64,000 nt of DNA from Ridgeia piscesae (GCA_025642075.2 JAODUO010000079.1:540001-604000), one strand, 5' to 3'. Counted from the first letter of the stretch, positions 27,056 to 40,285 are shown. Numbers and translations are program-made. The notes: generated by a model from the sequence alone, not told the origin.

Positions 27056-27387
27056 CCATGTTGGTTACTTGCCTCCCTAAATGATGCTAACATTTGTTCA
27101 ATGTTAAGTATTGTCAGTATTTTTAAAGATGTAATACAAATGGTTACCACAGTGTATATAAAAGTATATCCGATTTGAAGAGACATACTTTCTCAGTGGA
27201 TATGGCTGTGCATGAGACTTCTGTGTCTGCTGACCAAAGTAAATTATTGTAAGTAATATAACTAGTTGTAGTTCTACTGACTGACCAATGTGTATATATT
27301 GTGGTTACAAAGTTGTGTGTCTTATTCAATTAGTCAGCCTTTTTCAGAACATAATCACTAAACATACCTTTCTTGCTGACTCTGAGG
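27056..27387. other. Non-coding spacer
   Basis: No supported feature between the SINE copy and the 33-bp array. Confidence 0.4.
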
Positions 27388-28040
27388 GTGGTCACTGCCA
27401 GGGTGCTTATAGTCCTAAGTGTGGTCACAGCCAGGGTGCTTATAGTCCTAAGTGTGGTCACAGCCAGGGTGCTTATAGTCCTGAGTGTGGTCACTGCCAG
27501 GGTGCTTATAGTCCTGAGTGTGGTCACTGCCAGGGTGCTTATAGTCCTGAGTGTGGTCACTGCCAGGGTGCTTATAGTCCTGAGTGTGGTCACTGCCAGG
27601 GTGCTTATAGTTCTGAGGGTGGTCACTGCCAGGGTGCTTATAGTTCTGAGTGTGGTCACAGCCAGGGTGCTTATAGTCCTGAGTGTGGTCACAGCCAGGG
27701 TGCTTATAGTCCTGAGTGTGGTCACAGCCAGGGTGCTTATAGTCCTGAGTGTGGTCACAGCCAGGGTGCTTATAGTCCTGAGTGTGGTCACAGCCAGGGT
27801 GCTTATAGTCCTGAGTGTGGTCACTGCCAGGGTGCTTATAGTCCTGAGTGTGGTCACTGCCAGGGTGCTTATAGTCGTGAGGGTGGTCACAGCCAGGGTG
27901 CTTATAGTCCTGAGTGTGGTCACAGCCAGGGTGCTTATAGTCCTGAGTGTGGTCACTGCCAGGGTGCTTATAGTCCTGAGGTTGGTCACAGCCAGGGTGC
28001 TTATAGTTCTGAGGGTGGTCACTGCCAGGGTGCTTATAAA
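27388..28040. repeat. 33-bp minisatellite array (about 20 units)
   Basis: The unit contains GTGGTCACAGCCAGGGTGCT and TATAGTCCTGAGT, with ACAGCC/ACTGCC and minor variants. Every unit carries one GGTCA half-site. Because the period is a multiple of three, at least four frames remain open, including a + frame with an 11-residue GHSQGAYSPEC repeat and minus frames. Equal openness on both strands argues against coding. Confidence 0.96.
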
Positions 28041-28646
28041 TAATTACTATCATTGCCTAAATAGTTTCAAAAGTAAACAAAATAGAATTAGTGTGATTAA
28101 AAACCAAAATTTAATTTTAACATACCAGATGTATATATTCAGCCATTTAATAGTTGTCTGTACCATAATGTGTTTCTGAACATTTATAAATTTATATCAT
28201 TAACATGCAACCAGCCACGTGTTTGGTGCCTTGGACCAATTTCATGAATCATTTTACTCTACTAACACAGATGGTGTTGTTTTTAAATAAGTAATTATGC
28301 ACGTTGTGCCTGTGTACACACGGGGTAGTTAAGTGTGGCATAGATATTGGACAGTGTACTTTCAACTCTTCTATGAATATGTATATAATTGTTATTTTAA
28401 GTGTCCAAAACATGGCTGGCATTGTATATTGGATGTGTGCCTGCGGATGTGATAATTATAGAGCGGAACTACATAATTAGGTAAGACAACAATAACAAGG
28501 CACAGTACACCAGATATTTTGTTACGATGACATCATCAGCCTAGATTGTAGTTGCCTGGTTAGAGTGTCCTGTCAGCCACCGTCTGGGTACAAATACGTC
28601 TGTTTCTTTATTACTTTTAAAATTTTAGGTCTTACATAAGAGTACT
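28041..28646. other. AT-rich non-coding spacer
   Basis: No supported gene or element. Confidence 0.45.
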
Positions 28647-29502
28647 TGTAAGGGAGTGTGCCCCCTGTAAGGGGAGTGTGCCTCCTGTAAGGGAGTGTGC
28701 CCCCTGTAAGGGGAGTGTGCCCCCTGTAAGGGAGTGTGCCCCCTGTAAGGGGTGTGTGCCTCCTGTAAGGGGAGTGTGCCCCCTGTAAGGAGTGTGCCCC
28801 CTGCTGTAAGGGTAGTGTGCCCCCTGTAAGGGAGTGTGCCTCCTGTAAGGGGTGTGTGCCTCCTGTAAGGGGAGTGTGCCCCCTGTAAGCGGAGTGTGCC
28901 CCCTGTAAGGGGTGTGTGCCTCCTGTAAGGGGAGTGTGCCCCTGTAAGCGGAGGGTGCCTCCTGTAAGGGGGGTGTGCCTCCTGTAAGCGGAGTGTGCCT
29001 CGTGTAAGGGGGGTGTGCCTCCTGTAAGGGGGGTGTGCCTCCTGTAAGGGGAGTGTGCCTCCTGTAAGGGGAGTGTGCCTCTTGTAAGGGGAGTGTGCCC
29101 CCTGTAACGGGGTGTGCCTCCTGTAAGGGGGTGTGCCTCCTGTAAGGGGGTGTGCCTCCCGTAAGGGGAGTGTGCCTCCCGTAAGGGGTGTGTGCCTCCC
29201 GTAAGGGGAGTGTGCCTCCCGTAAGGGGAGTGTGCCTCCCGTAAGGGGAGTGTGCCTCCCGTAAGGGGAGTGTGCCTCCCGTAAGGGGAGTGTGCCTCCC
29301 GTAAGGGGAGTGTGCCTCCCGTAAGGGGAGTGTGCCTCCCGTAAGGGGAGTGTGCCTCCCTAAGGGGAGTGTGCCCCCTGTAAGGGGAGTGTGCCTCCCA
29401 TAAGGGGAGTGTGCCCCCTGTAAGGGGAGTGTGCCTCCCGTAAGGGGAGTGTGCCTCCCATAAGGGGAGTGTGCCCCCTGTAAGGAGAGTGTGCCTCCTG
29501 TG
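28647..29502. repeat. 20-bp G-rich minisatellite array (about 43 units)
   Basis: The unit is GTAAGGGGAGTGTGCCTCCC with variants (CCCCCT, CCTCCT, GTAAGCGG, GGTGTGTGCC). About ten consecutive units at 29160-29350 are almost identical, which suggests recent local amplification. Each unit carries GTAAG, the core of a 5' splice site, and a GGGA/TCCC pair. Confidence 0.96.
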
Positions 29503-31794
29503 TTATCTTTATTTTTTATTGTGCAATTATATTATACGATATAAATTACATCTATTATACAGTACTGAAAACCCAAATATGTTTTATCAAAGCAAAACCA
29601 AGCTTAGAATTTAACCATTCAGTGTTTATAATAATATCTCTCATTCAAATTGCTGCATTGTTATTCAAATTCCAGAATAATGAGCTCGGGTAACTTCAAG
29701 GAAGGTTATTACCCAATGTGGGGGGTGGGGCGGATCTATAAATATCAACACTATGCATTATGCCTGTCATTGTTCATACCAACGATTATTCTGAGGGTAA
29801 ACAATTGATTCGTCACTAAGCATTTCACCAACCACAAATGGTTTGTTAAAACATATTTGGCCTGTCGTTATGATATATAACATTTAATTGATATATTATA
29901 CATTATTGTGCAATAAAAAATAGCTGGCACACTGCATTCATTCTATGATGCCTTGAGATCTTCATGGCTTGATTGTGCACAATCTGCCTCGGAACACGAA
30001 GAGAGTCTTTGGTTCCTATCCTTTAAATTGTGTCCTCGCATTCTTCTTGATGCTGGGCCGTGTGTGTTGTAATCAACCAATTGTTTACCTCCAATACCTC
30101 TCTGATCAATGTAAATACTAGGTACCAGCAGTCACTGTAAATATTGTCGTACCACTCCTTAGAGATTACTCTTGGGCAACGGCAGAGTAAATTAAGGGGG
30201 ATTAACTTTGTACTGTCGTAAGCAAATAAATAAACACGCTCATGTAAAACTCGACAGACGCATTCTTTATTTTATACTTCAAAATAAATGTAGTAAACTA
30301 ACAGCCAATGTGTAATCAAACTAAAGATACAAATCAAGCTCCACGTGGCTCCACTAAACTCTCCACCTGAACCAACTAGATTCAGTTTACACACCCAGAT
30401 GACAATGCCAGTCCAACCCAGCTATACAAGACAGAAGCAGCCCTGCCTCACCTCCCAGCCCAAGCCGGAGGGAAACCGTGGTACATATGGAGACCCTTGT
30501 GGCAGCCTTACCATAATATTGTAAGTGTTGTAAATATTGGTACGTCACACAGGAGTTGAAGATCCTTACTGTTTGTCTGCGGTGTGCTTGTGTGGTTTCG
30601 TTTTGTTGTTGTAGTGTGAAAAACATGTAAAGAATAGACCAGACAAACATGTAATTGACACTGATCATGTGACAAGGTTATGGTGACATCAGTTCACAAA
30701 CAGACACTGGGGGAGTCTGCTGAAATATTCATAACAAGGAACAACGTTTTCTTGAATTGGGCATGTCAGACGCAGTCTTACCCAGTCTGAGACATGCAAC
30801 TGCTGGGTCAAGTAGGTTGTTGTTCCTCATCAAGTTGGAGTTTCCTGAATGCACAGTGAGTACAAAAGACCTGTATGCCAAACCACAAACTACACATAAA
30901 GGACCCATTACAGAACTGGGTCAGACCACTGGTCTCAAACCGAAGATGGATGAATAATAAACACAAAAAACAATCAGTTTTCCAAATGAAACCAACATTT
31001 AAGGCGAGATGGAGACAGACAAAGATGGGGAAGATTCCAGACAAGATGGAGGAACAACATAAAGGTACAGACAATTTAACCTGACATGTATTAAATTAAC
31101 ATAAAATTTAATACTGAAATATGTAGAAAACAATGCAATGTATGATGTATTCATATTTGTTCTGAATATTTGGCTGACTCTAGGCCTTTTTTGGGCAAGT
31201 CGACCATTGCTGCTTTCACTACCGGAACACACCTGAGTGATGCAACTGGAGAAAAGTTGTGTTGCTAAATTAATTTATGATAAAGTCTTCCTAACTATCT
31301 GAACTAGTATAATTACCTTTTTATGAATACTGTCCATCATTTTTTTAAATGTAGACATGAAAATTTAGATTATCTGAAGTAAACTTTTAAAGTGGAACAT
31401 TTTCTGATGGCAGACATCTTGTTGTGTACATTAGCTCTGGCAGGACGATGACGCAGTGTTTTGTAAGCTTGGTTCTGAATGGTTGGACTAGCCCTAGCTG
31501 CCCACTTGTATATTTTTCTCATCTTGGTCAACAACGGAGCTTTTCATTGATATGGTTTATGTTGGGATCGAGGCTTTATGAATGGATGAATACATTCATT
31601 TTGAAAGGTGTCGTAAAACTGCCCAAATTGGGCACTGACTGGGTCACATGTTCTGTCATCCATGGTGTCGCTAGCTGTCTTTTAATTTTAAATAGGCTAA
31701 TTGTTGCTGGTTGGAGTTGATGCCTATTTATACACAGTTGTAATGGTAAAATGGCATACAGCAGCCAAAAACATGCATAATTACCATTACGTAC
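29503..31794. other. Non-coding stretch
   Basis: No convincing gene. Overlapping opposite-strand frames at 30757-31084 and 31424-31839 were considered but show no recognisable domain. Confidence 0.45.
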
Positions 31795-32000
31795 CAGCAC
31801 CATCTTGACTTCTCGGGGAAATATCCAACCATGCTGCAATTAATGCATAAAGACTGTTCATACACGAATATCCACCACTGTCTGTAGCCAGGTGATCATT
31901 CCTACAGCTGAGAGAACTAGAGCAATGTAGAGTGAACGAACTTACCCAAGGTTTGATACGGCATCACAGGCTATTGAGGGTCTGATGCTGTAGCCACTGA
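31795..32000 (-). mobile_element. tRNA-related SINE-like repeat, copy B (truncated)
   Basis: Aligns with copies A and C through CTTCTCGGGGAAATATCCA, GCAATTAATGCATAAAGACT, AATATCCACCACTGTCTGTA, AGAGAACTAGAGCAATGTAG and the end block GATGCTGTAGCCACTGAACCA, which resembles the reverse complement of a tRNA-like A-box region. The 5' part before CACCATC is missing. Confidence 0.7.
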
Positions 32001-32480
32001 ACCAATACAACTGTGTACAGTGGATGTCACTATGAAGCTCACCCATTGGGTAGGGCCAAAGTGACCTGATTGCTGAGGTGGTCGTTTTAGCAAAATTAAG
32101 CTAATATTTTGTTTTCACAGATATCATTTGCAACAATGCTAAAGTAGCCATAATTGTGAGGTGCTATATTAGCGAGGTGTCAGTACAGCGAGTTCCACCT
32201 GTGCTCTCATATAGGCAGGCCATTCTTATAAAACATAAAGTACAGGTTTTACCTAAGACAGATGTACATGAGTTGTGAACAGGGTGGACCATCTACTATG
32301 TAAAGCTGTATGTTTATTGCATAATGGTCGCTTTGTACAGTTTGCGGTTGGGTGACGTAATTCGCCACCATTCGCAGCACGATGCAGTTCTCAGCGATCG
32401 ATATGTCATGGATCGCCATTCAGTGCTGTCGGTGGAGTCGTCCTGACCCCGCTGATAAAGGGAAGTTTTTATAATGGGCT

Positions 32481-32495
32481 GGGTCACTATGACCC
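32481..32495. promoter_or_regulatory. Perfect-core estrogen response element (ERE 2)
   Basis: GGGTCACTATGACCC is a perfect 6-3-6 palindrome containing GGTCA-n3-TGACC. It sits in a patch with several CpGs (32340-32560), 14 bp upstream of a TATA-like ATTTATATAC (32502-32511). A CRE-like GTGACGTAA is at 32351-32359. Function is not demonstrated. Confidence 0.5.
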
Positions 32496-33213
32496 GAACT
32501 ATTTATATACGTTGGGTTTACTTATTCATTGGCTCGTTCTCGTTCTCGTCCATGGTCAATTAATTGCTGCACTTCGGGGGTCTATTGTGCCTTTTTAGAT
32601 GGTAATGGTTTGACGCTAGTTGTTAAAAACACGCAAGGGAAAGCATTTTTGCCATTGTTGTTATTCATGGAGTCTGGTGAACTGACAGTGGTATTGAATT
32701 GTCAAAATGATTGGTTGATATTTTGTACCACGCCACATAAATAACATAAATATAGAATTAGCCTCATATTTATGGTGGTTGTAGGGCTAACCAGAAGTCA
32801 GAAGGTGTTAACTATTAATTGAAATAGCAATCACGACCCTTGGGAAGATAAAATATACATGTTTTAAGGTTATCGTGGAAAATTTTGTTTTGTTATTATT
32901 AACTGATCACGTCTACACATAACTAAGAGGCAGTATTCCGTAATGACTGTCCCACAAATTTGCCTTTGTGCAGAATAAAAATGTTGCCAATCGAAAAATG
33001 TCTCAGTAGATATGTAAAGACGTGCATGTACACATTCCAGTACGATCGTGAATATATATTTGTATGTTATACACTCTGTGAGTGTACATTCTTTTTTATG
33101 TATAGTTAACAGTGGGCCCAGTGTCACATTATGTACACTGTTTACACTAACTACTCAGTGTCTCACACGTCTAACCAGGAAGCAACCCGAGTCATTGGAA
33201 GCAAGGTCCAGAG
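32496..33213. other. Non-coding spacer
   Basis: No supported gene. The open frame at 32529-32744 has no recognisable domain. Confidence 0.45.
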
Positions 33214-33282
33214 GGTGAGAGAGATGGAGAGGGAGGGAGAGATAGGGAGAGGGACAGGTGGAGGGAGAGAGAACAGAGAAAG
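33214..33282. repeat. GA-rich simple repeat
   Basis: Purine-only stretches of GAGAGA, GGGAGA and GGAGGGAG occupy most of this interval. Confidence 0.85.
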
Positions 33283-33329
33283 GTCTCTTCTGAAAGATAC
33301 AGTTTGAGTTAAATGAAATTGCTTAAGTT

Positions 33330-33405
33330 TTGAAATATCAGCAGGTGGGATCAAACCATTGACCTATCAATCAACAGTGGTGCACGACCACTGCACCAGT
33401 ACATA
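33330..33405 (-). mobile_element. tRNA-related SINE head fragment
   Basis: On the minus strand a GGTGCAGTGGTCGTGCACC segment (A-box-like) is followed by GGTTTGATCCC (B-box-like) at tRNA spacing. It is a SINE head or tRNA pseudogene rather than an intact tRNA, because no complete acceptor stem is seen. Confidence 0.5.
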
Positions 33406-35296
33406 TGAATATGACTACACAAACATGACACATTTTTAAAGCATGCAGGGCATAATGGGGTTTTCCAGAGGGTACGCAGAATTGGCTGAAAGGAAGACTT
33501 ATAATCACCATCTTGTTTACTATTCCTATTCGATGTTAGTACGAAAGTCGGGGACTCATCCTTTGGAATTCACTTAGAATGGTGAGGGAGTCTTATGATA
33601 GGTTACCAAATATGTTTAGGCTGCGGCAGTGTCACAGGACATCATGTGACGTTTGTTTGGAGGTTGCACTGGCCATGGTTAACAGGTTCTTCCTGAGAGA
33701 ACAAAGGCGGCAAGGTTTCAACTTTCAAAAATGCTTTTATAATCCATCAAAGGTAGCCCTGCCAGAGCTAAGATCATACCTTGACGATGTTGTCATTACA
33801 GGTAAATACCATCCAATCCAACACTCAATACTCAGTTCTGATGTTGCCCATAATTTCATGTGATGCAAAAGAACTCTTCCCTGTGGTCCACTGGCTGTCA
33901 GGAAGAGTACGGAACTAAAGAAGAGAGGTTAAAAGATAAACTGCTAAGTTCACTGATCACTTCTGTCTCCTGCATGAAGTTGACTAACTTAAAGTATCAA
34001 CATTCACAGTGAAGCTAGAGTTGTGATAGGTGACACATCAACTCTGGAACATTCAGCCTGTCAGGTCATCTCAGTGTGATTTGACGATGGAGAAATTATA
34101 AAACAAAATGTGTTGGAATCAAATGTGTTATTGTTGAAGTAAATCTAGAATAGTGTGTTTTTCTGCCAAGGTGATATATAGTATTCTAAAATGATGGGCT
34201 ACGCTGGCAGTCATTTCAAACCTCAGGGGGTAAACAGGTAACACACGTTTGGAAACCTCTGGTCTATGACATTTGACTGTTGCTAGACTCACAAATAAAA
34301 CATACTGATGAGTTTATGTACTGACCTATTAAATGATCCACTTGGTGTGTGTTTTTATTAAGAATCCAGTAACTGATAGTGAGGAAGTTATTATTCGAGC
34401 GTGGACAGGTGAAGGTATTGGCTGGGGACAATGAAGGGCGGGCTGTTGTTAATGAAAAAAAACTGTTTTGTTCCAACTGTGTTGCCCGAGTACTTTCTCA
34501 GAAAAGAACAATAGCCCTTTCGTATTAGTGCACCTGAGTTGGCGTGCATTGTGCAATACAAATTATTGTGTTACTATTATTATAAGTAAGATATATATCT
34601 TTGTTAGTTCCATATTGCATACTAGAAGATTTCTTTGCTGGTTGTAAACTTATTTGAAGCAGAAGACCCTGTTACAAAGTACGATCCGTGATCTTCATTC
34701 AAAGGACACAGATCATGTACTATGTCTTTTTTACTGAATTAATTACAATTATTACAATTATGAGATTGTATGCTTTTTGTCCAAAAGACATACCATGTAC
34801 TCATCTCTTTTTATTGGATTGATTACAATGAGGAACCTATTACAATTATGATAACATTTTAAGTGTAATTGATACAAGCTTATTGCTGTAAATTATTGTG
34901 TCCATGTCACGCCCATGGTGTAGGTATCTTGTGCCATACTGGCCTGATGGGTCATTCATACCCTTCAGTATTACATGACAATGTAGACGACCTTTGAATA
35001 GTTCTTTGAAGAACATCCATCTTGTAAACAAGTTTTCCAGTTGTAAACAACATCTGAAAAATGACAATTTTGCCATGCCAGATTATGGTAGGATGCAACT
35101 GTAAAGCCGTCATTTATGTGTGTATATATCTCTGGATTGTATACTTGAGCAGTGATGTTGAGTACCTTCGAAGGCATCTGAAGCACATTCACATACTATT
35201 TAAGGTCTCTTAAGTGGAGGATAAACAGTTTAGCTGCCATTTGATATTATGATCTTGTGGTGCATGTGACGGGTGTAACGTGAAACACCGCTCCGT
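33406..35296. other. Non-coding stretch
   Basis: No supported gene. The frame at 33579-33863 was examined and has no recognisable domain. Confidence 0.45.
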
Positions 35297-37755
35297 GTGA
35301 AGTTGTCAGTGCACAGTCTTCTCATTTCAAACCTACACTCTTCCTATGTGTCAGTGCACAGTCTTCTCATTTCAAACCTACACTCTCCCTATGTGTCAGT
35401 CTACAGTCTTCTCATTTCAAACCTACACTCTTCCTATGTGTCAGTCTACAGTCTTCTCATTTCAAACCTACACTCTTCCTATGTGTCAGTCTACAGTCTT
35501 CTCATTTCAAACCTACACTCTTCCTATGTGTCAGTCTACAGTCTTCTCATTTCAAACCTACACTCTTCCTATGTGTCAGTCTACAGTCTTCTCATTTCAA
35601 ACCTACACTCTTCCTATGTGTCGGTGAACAGTCTTCTCATTTCAAACCTACACTCTTCCTATGTGTCAGTCTACAGTCTTCTCATTTCAAACCTACACTC
35701 TTCCTATGTGTCAGTCTACAGTCTTCTCATTTCAAACCTACACTCTTCCTATGTGTCAGTCTACAGTCTTCTCATTTCAAACCTACACTCTTCCTATGTG
35801 TCAGTCTACAGTCTTCTCATTTCAAACCTACACTCTTCCTATGTATCAGTCTACAGTCTTCTCATTTCAAACCTACACTCTTCCTATGTATCAGTCTAGT
35901 CTTCTCATTTCAAACCTACACTCTTCCTATGTGTCAGTCTACAGTCTTCTCATTTCAAACCTACACTCTTCCTATGTATCAGACTACAGTCTTCTCATTT
36001 CAAACCTACACTCTCCCTATGTATCAGTCTACAGTCTTCTCATTTCAAATCTACACTCTTCCTATGTGTCTGTGCACAGTCTTCTCTTTTCAAACCTACA
36101 CTCTTCCTATGTGTCAGTGCACAGTCTTCTCATTTCAAACCTACACTCTTCCTATGTGTCGGTGCACAGTCTTCTCATTTCAAACCTACACTTCCTATCT
36201 GTGTGCACAGTCTTCTCATTTCAAACCTACACTCTTCCTATGTGTCAGTCACAGTCTTCTCATTTCAAACCTACACTCTCCTATGTGTCGGTGCACAGTC
36301 TTCTCATTTCAAACCTACACTCTTCCTATGTGTCGGTGCACAGTCTTCTCATTTCAAACCTACACTCTCCTATGTGTCGGTGCACAGTCTTCTCATTTCA
36401 AACCTACACTCTTCCTATGTGTCGGTCACAGTCTTCTCATTTCAAACCTACACTCTTCCTATGTGTCAGTCTACAGTCTTCTCATTTCAAACCTACACTC
36501 TTCCTATGTGTCGGTGCACAGTCTTCTCATTTCAAACCTACACTCTTCCTATGTGTCAGTGCACAGTCTTCTCATTTCAAACCTACACTCTTCCTATGTG
36601 TCGGCTACAGTCTTCTCATTTCAAACCTACACTCTTCCTATGTGTCGGTGCACGTCTTCTCATTTCAAACCTACACTCTTCCTATGTGTCGTGCACAGTC
36701 TTCTCATTTCAAACCTACACTCTTCCTATGTGTCAGTGCACTGTCTTCTCATTTCAAACCTACACTCTTCCTATGTGTCAGTCTACAGTCTTCTCATTTC
36801 AAACCTACACTCTTCCTATGTGTCGGTGCACTGTCTTCTCATTTCAAACCTACACTCTTCCTATGTGTCGGTGCACTGTCTTCTCATTTCAAACCTACAC
36901 TCTTCCTATGTGTCAGTGCACTGTCTTCTCATTTCAAACCTACACTCTTCCTATGTGTCGGTGCACAGTCTTCTCTTTCAAACCTCACTCTTCCTATGTG
37001 TCGTGCACGTCTTCTCATTTCAAACCTACACTCTTCCTATGTGTCGTCACAGTCTTCTCATTTCAAACCTACACTCTTCCTATGTGTCGGTGCACGTCTT
37101 CTCATTTCAAACCTACACTCTTCCTATGTGTCGTGCACTGTCTTCTCATTTCAAACCTACACTCCTCCTATGTTCAGTAGTTTCATTTCAAACCTACACT
37201 CTCCTATGTTCAGTCTACAGTCTTCTCTTTTCAAACCTACACTCTTCCTATGTGTCGGTGCACTGTCTTCTCATTTCAAACCTACACTTCCTATGTGTCG
37301 GTGCACAGTCTTCTCATTTCAAACCTACACTCTTCCTATGTGTCAGTGCACTGTCTTCTCATTTCAAACCTACACTCTTCCTATGTGTCGGTGCACAGTC
37401 TTCTCATTTCAAACCTACACTCTTCCTATGTGTCGGTGCACAGTCTTCTCATTTCAAACCTACACTCTTCCTATGTGTCAGTCACAGTCTTCTCATTTCA
37501 AACCTACACTCTTCCTATGTGTCGGTGCACAGTCTTCTCATTTCAAACCTACACTCTTCCTATGTGTCGGTGCACAGTCTTCTCATTTCAAACCTACACT
37601 CTTCCTATGTGTCGGTGCACAGTCTTCTCATTTCAAACCTACACTCTTCCTATGTGTCGGTGCACTGTCTTCTCATTTCAAACCTATACTCTTCCCATGT
37701 GTCGGTGCACTGTCTTCTCATTTCAAACCTACACTCCTCCTATGTGTCAGCCTAA
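35297..37755. repeat. 45-bp minisatellite array (about 55 units)
   Basis: The unit contains TCTTCTCATTTCAAACCTAC, ACTCTTCCTATGTGTC and a short variable linker (AGTCTACAG, AGTGCACAG, GGTGCACTG). The first ~700 bp are perfect 45-mers with the AGTCTACAG linker. After about 35890, single-base and few-base indels in the linker are common, which shifts the long artificial open frames. The array dissolves at 37755. Confidence 0.97.
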
Positions 37756-38089
37756 CAGTTCATTCTCAACACACTTAGACTGTCCACCCAGCACAGGGCT
37801 GTATGTAGGTCCTTTATAGGATAACATTTTTCCAGATTTTTCGTGGACACATGGATGTTACCTCATATACATACAAGCCAGTTTAGATGTGTTTTATGGC
37901 CTGAAATAAACTACAAACACACGTGTGACATTCCTCACAAGAGAGACAATCTAGACATTTCTCTGAACAGAGAGAGATTATACACCTATAGATACACGTC
38001 TCTCAGTGGAGTGAGGTTATAGAGCTATACACTTCTAACAGACTAGAGCACATTAAACAATGACACTCCTCAGCATGAGGCAGGTCAGA
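37756..38089. other. Spacer with degenerate repeat precursors
   Basis: Between two large arrays. From about 37930 there are loosely related segments (ACACTCCTCA, GAGGTTATAGAGCTA) that resemble a diverged edge of the following 34-bp array. Confidence 0.5.
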
Positions 38090-40285
38090 CCTGGACCTGG
38101 GCACTCCTGTCAGTAGAGGAGGTTATAGAGCTAGGCACTCCTGTCAGTAGAGGAGGTTATAGACCTAGGCACTCCTGTCAGTAGAGGAGGTTATAGACCT
38201 AGGCACTCCTATCATCAGTAGAGGAGGTTATAGACCTAGGCACTCCTGTCAGTAGAGGAGGTTATAGACCTAGGCACTCCTATCAGTAGAGGAGGTTATA
38301 GACCTAGGCACTCCTGTCAGTAGAGGAGGTTATAGACCTAGGCACTCCTGTCAGTAGAGGAGGTTATAGACCTAGGCACTCCTGTCAGTAGAGGAGGTTA
38401 TAGACCTAGGCACTCCTATCAGTAGAGGAGGTTATAGACCTAGGCACTCCTTCAGTAGAGGAGGTTATAGACCTAGGCACTCCTGTCAGTAGAGGAGGTT
38501 ATAGACCTAGGCACTCCTATCAGTAGAGGAGGTTATAGACCTAGGCACTCCTGTCAGTAGAGGAGGTTATAGACCTAGGCACTCCTGTCAGTAGAGGAGG
38601 TTATAGACCTAGGCACTCCTGTCAGTAGAGGAGGTTATAGACCTAGGCACTCCTATCAGTAGAGGAGGTTATAGACCTAGGCACTCCTGTCAGTAGAGGA
38701 GGTTATAGACCTAGGCACTCCTATCAGTAGAGGAGGTTATAGACCTAGGCACTCCTATCAGTAGAGGAGGTTATAGACCTAGGCACTCCTATCAGTAGAG
38801 GAGGTTATAGACCTAGGCACTCCTGTCAGTAGAGGAGGTTATAGACCTAGGCACTCCTATCAGTAGAGGAGGTTATAGACCTAGGCACTCCTGTCAGTAG
38901 AGGAGGTTATAGACCTAGGCACTCCTATCAGTAGAGGAGGTTATAGACCTAGGCACTCCTGTCAGTAGAGGAGGTTATAGACCTAGGCACTCCTATCAGT
39001 AGAGGATGTTATAGACCTAGGCACTCCTATCAGTAGAGGAGGTTATAGACCTAGGCACTCCTATCAGTAGAGGAGGTTATAGACCTAGGCACTCCTATCA
39101 GTAGAGGAGGTTATAGACCTAGGCACTCCTATCAGTAGAGGAGGTTATAGACCTAGGCACTCCTATCAGTAGAGGAGGTTATAGACCTAGGCACTCCTAT
39201 CAGTAGAGGAGGTTATAGACCTAGGCACTCCTATCAGTAGAGGAGGTTATAGACCTAGGCACTCCTATCAGTAGAGGAGGTTATAGACCTAGGCACTCCT
39301 ATCAGTAGAGGAGGTTATAGACCTAGGCACTCCTATCAGTAGAGGAGGTTATAGACCTAGGCACTCCTATCAGTAGAGGAGGTTATAGACCTAGGCACTC
39401 CTTCAGTAGAGGAGGTTATAGACCTAGGCACTCCTATCAGTAGAGGAGGTTATAGACCTAGGCACTCCTGTCAGTAGAGGAGGTTATAGACCTAGGCACT
39501 CCTGTCAGTAGAGGAGGTTATAGACCTAGGCACTCCTGTCAGTAGAGGAGGTTATATACCTAGGCACTCCTGTCAGTAGAGGAGGTTATATACCTAGGCA
39601 CTCCTATCAGTAGAGGAGGTTATAGACCTAGGCACTCCTATCAGTAGAGGAGGTTATAGACCTAGGCACTCCTATCAGTAGAGGAGGTTATAGACCTGGG
39701 CACTCCTGTCAGTAGAGGAGGTTATAGACCTGGGCACTCCTGTCAGTAGAGGAGGTTATAGACCTGGGCACTCCTATCAGTAGAGGAGGTTATAGACCTG
39801 GGCACTCCTGTCAGTAGAGGAGGTTATAGACCTAGGCACTCCTGTCAGTAGAGGAGGTTATAGACCTAGGCACTCCTATCAGTAGAGGAGGTTATAGACC
39901 TAGGCACTCCTATCAGTAGAGGAGGTTATAGACCTAGGCACTCCTATCAGTAGAGGAGGTTATAGACCTAGGCACTCCTATCAGTAGAGGAGGTTATAGA
40001 CCTAGGCACTCCTATCAGTAGAGGAGGTTATAGACCTAGGCACTCCTATCAGTAGAGGAGGTTATAGACCTAGGCACTCCTATCAGTAGAGGAGGTTATA
40101 GACCTAGGCACTCCTATCAGTAGAGGAGGTTATAGACCTAGGCACTCCTATCAGTAGAGGAGGTTATAGACCTAGGCACTCCTATCAGTAGAGGAGGTTA
40201 TAGACCTAGGCACTCCTATCAGTAGAGGACGTTATAGACCTAGGCACTCCTATCAGTAGAGGAGGTTATAGACCTAGGCACTCCT
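38090..40285. repeat. 34-bp minisatellite array (about 64 units)
   Basis: The unit is CAGTAGAGGAGGTTATAGAC followed by CTAGGCACTCCTAT (or CTGT). Units are almost identical; the main variation is TAT/TGT before CAG, with TAGACCTGG in a block near 39690-39800. From about 39050 to 39400 successive units are identical, which suggests recent homogenisation. Each unit has the palindrome CCTAGG and a CTCCT...AGGAG inverted repeat. Confidence 0.97.

Noticed and set aside
27288..28043. A 251-codon frame with an 11-residue GHSQGAYSPEC repeat that looks like a repetitive secreted protein
   Set aside because: Three other frames over the same array are equally open, including two on the opposite strand. 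There is no signal peptide, and indels and substitutions do not favour synonymous change in any frame.
33330..33405. Functional tRNA gene
   Set aside because: A- and B-box-like segments are present, but no full cloverleaf with a paired acceptor stem can be drawn; it is better read as a SINE head.
35297..37819. Frames of up to 705 codons over the 45-bp repeat
   Set aside because: Artefact of a 45-bp period; three frames interchange through indels in the linker. No conserved frame.
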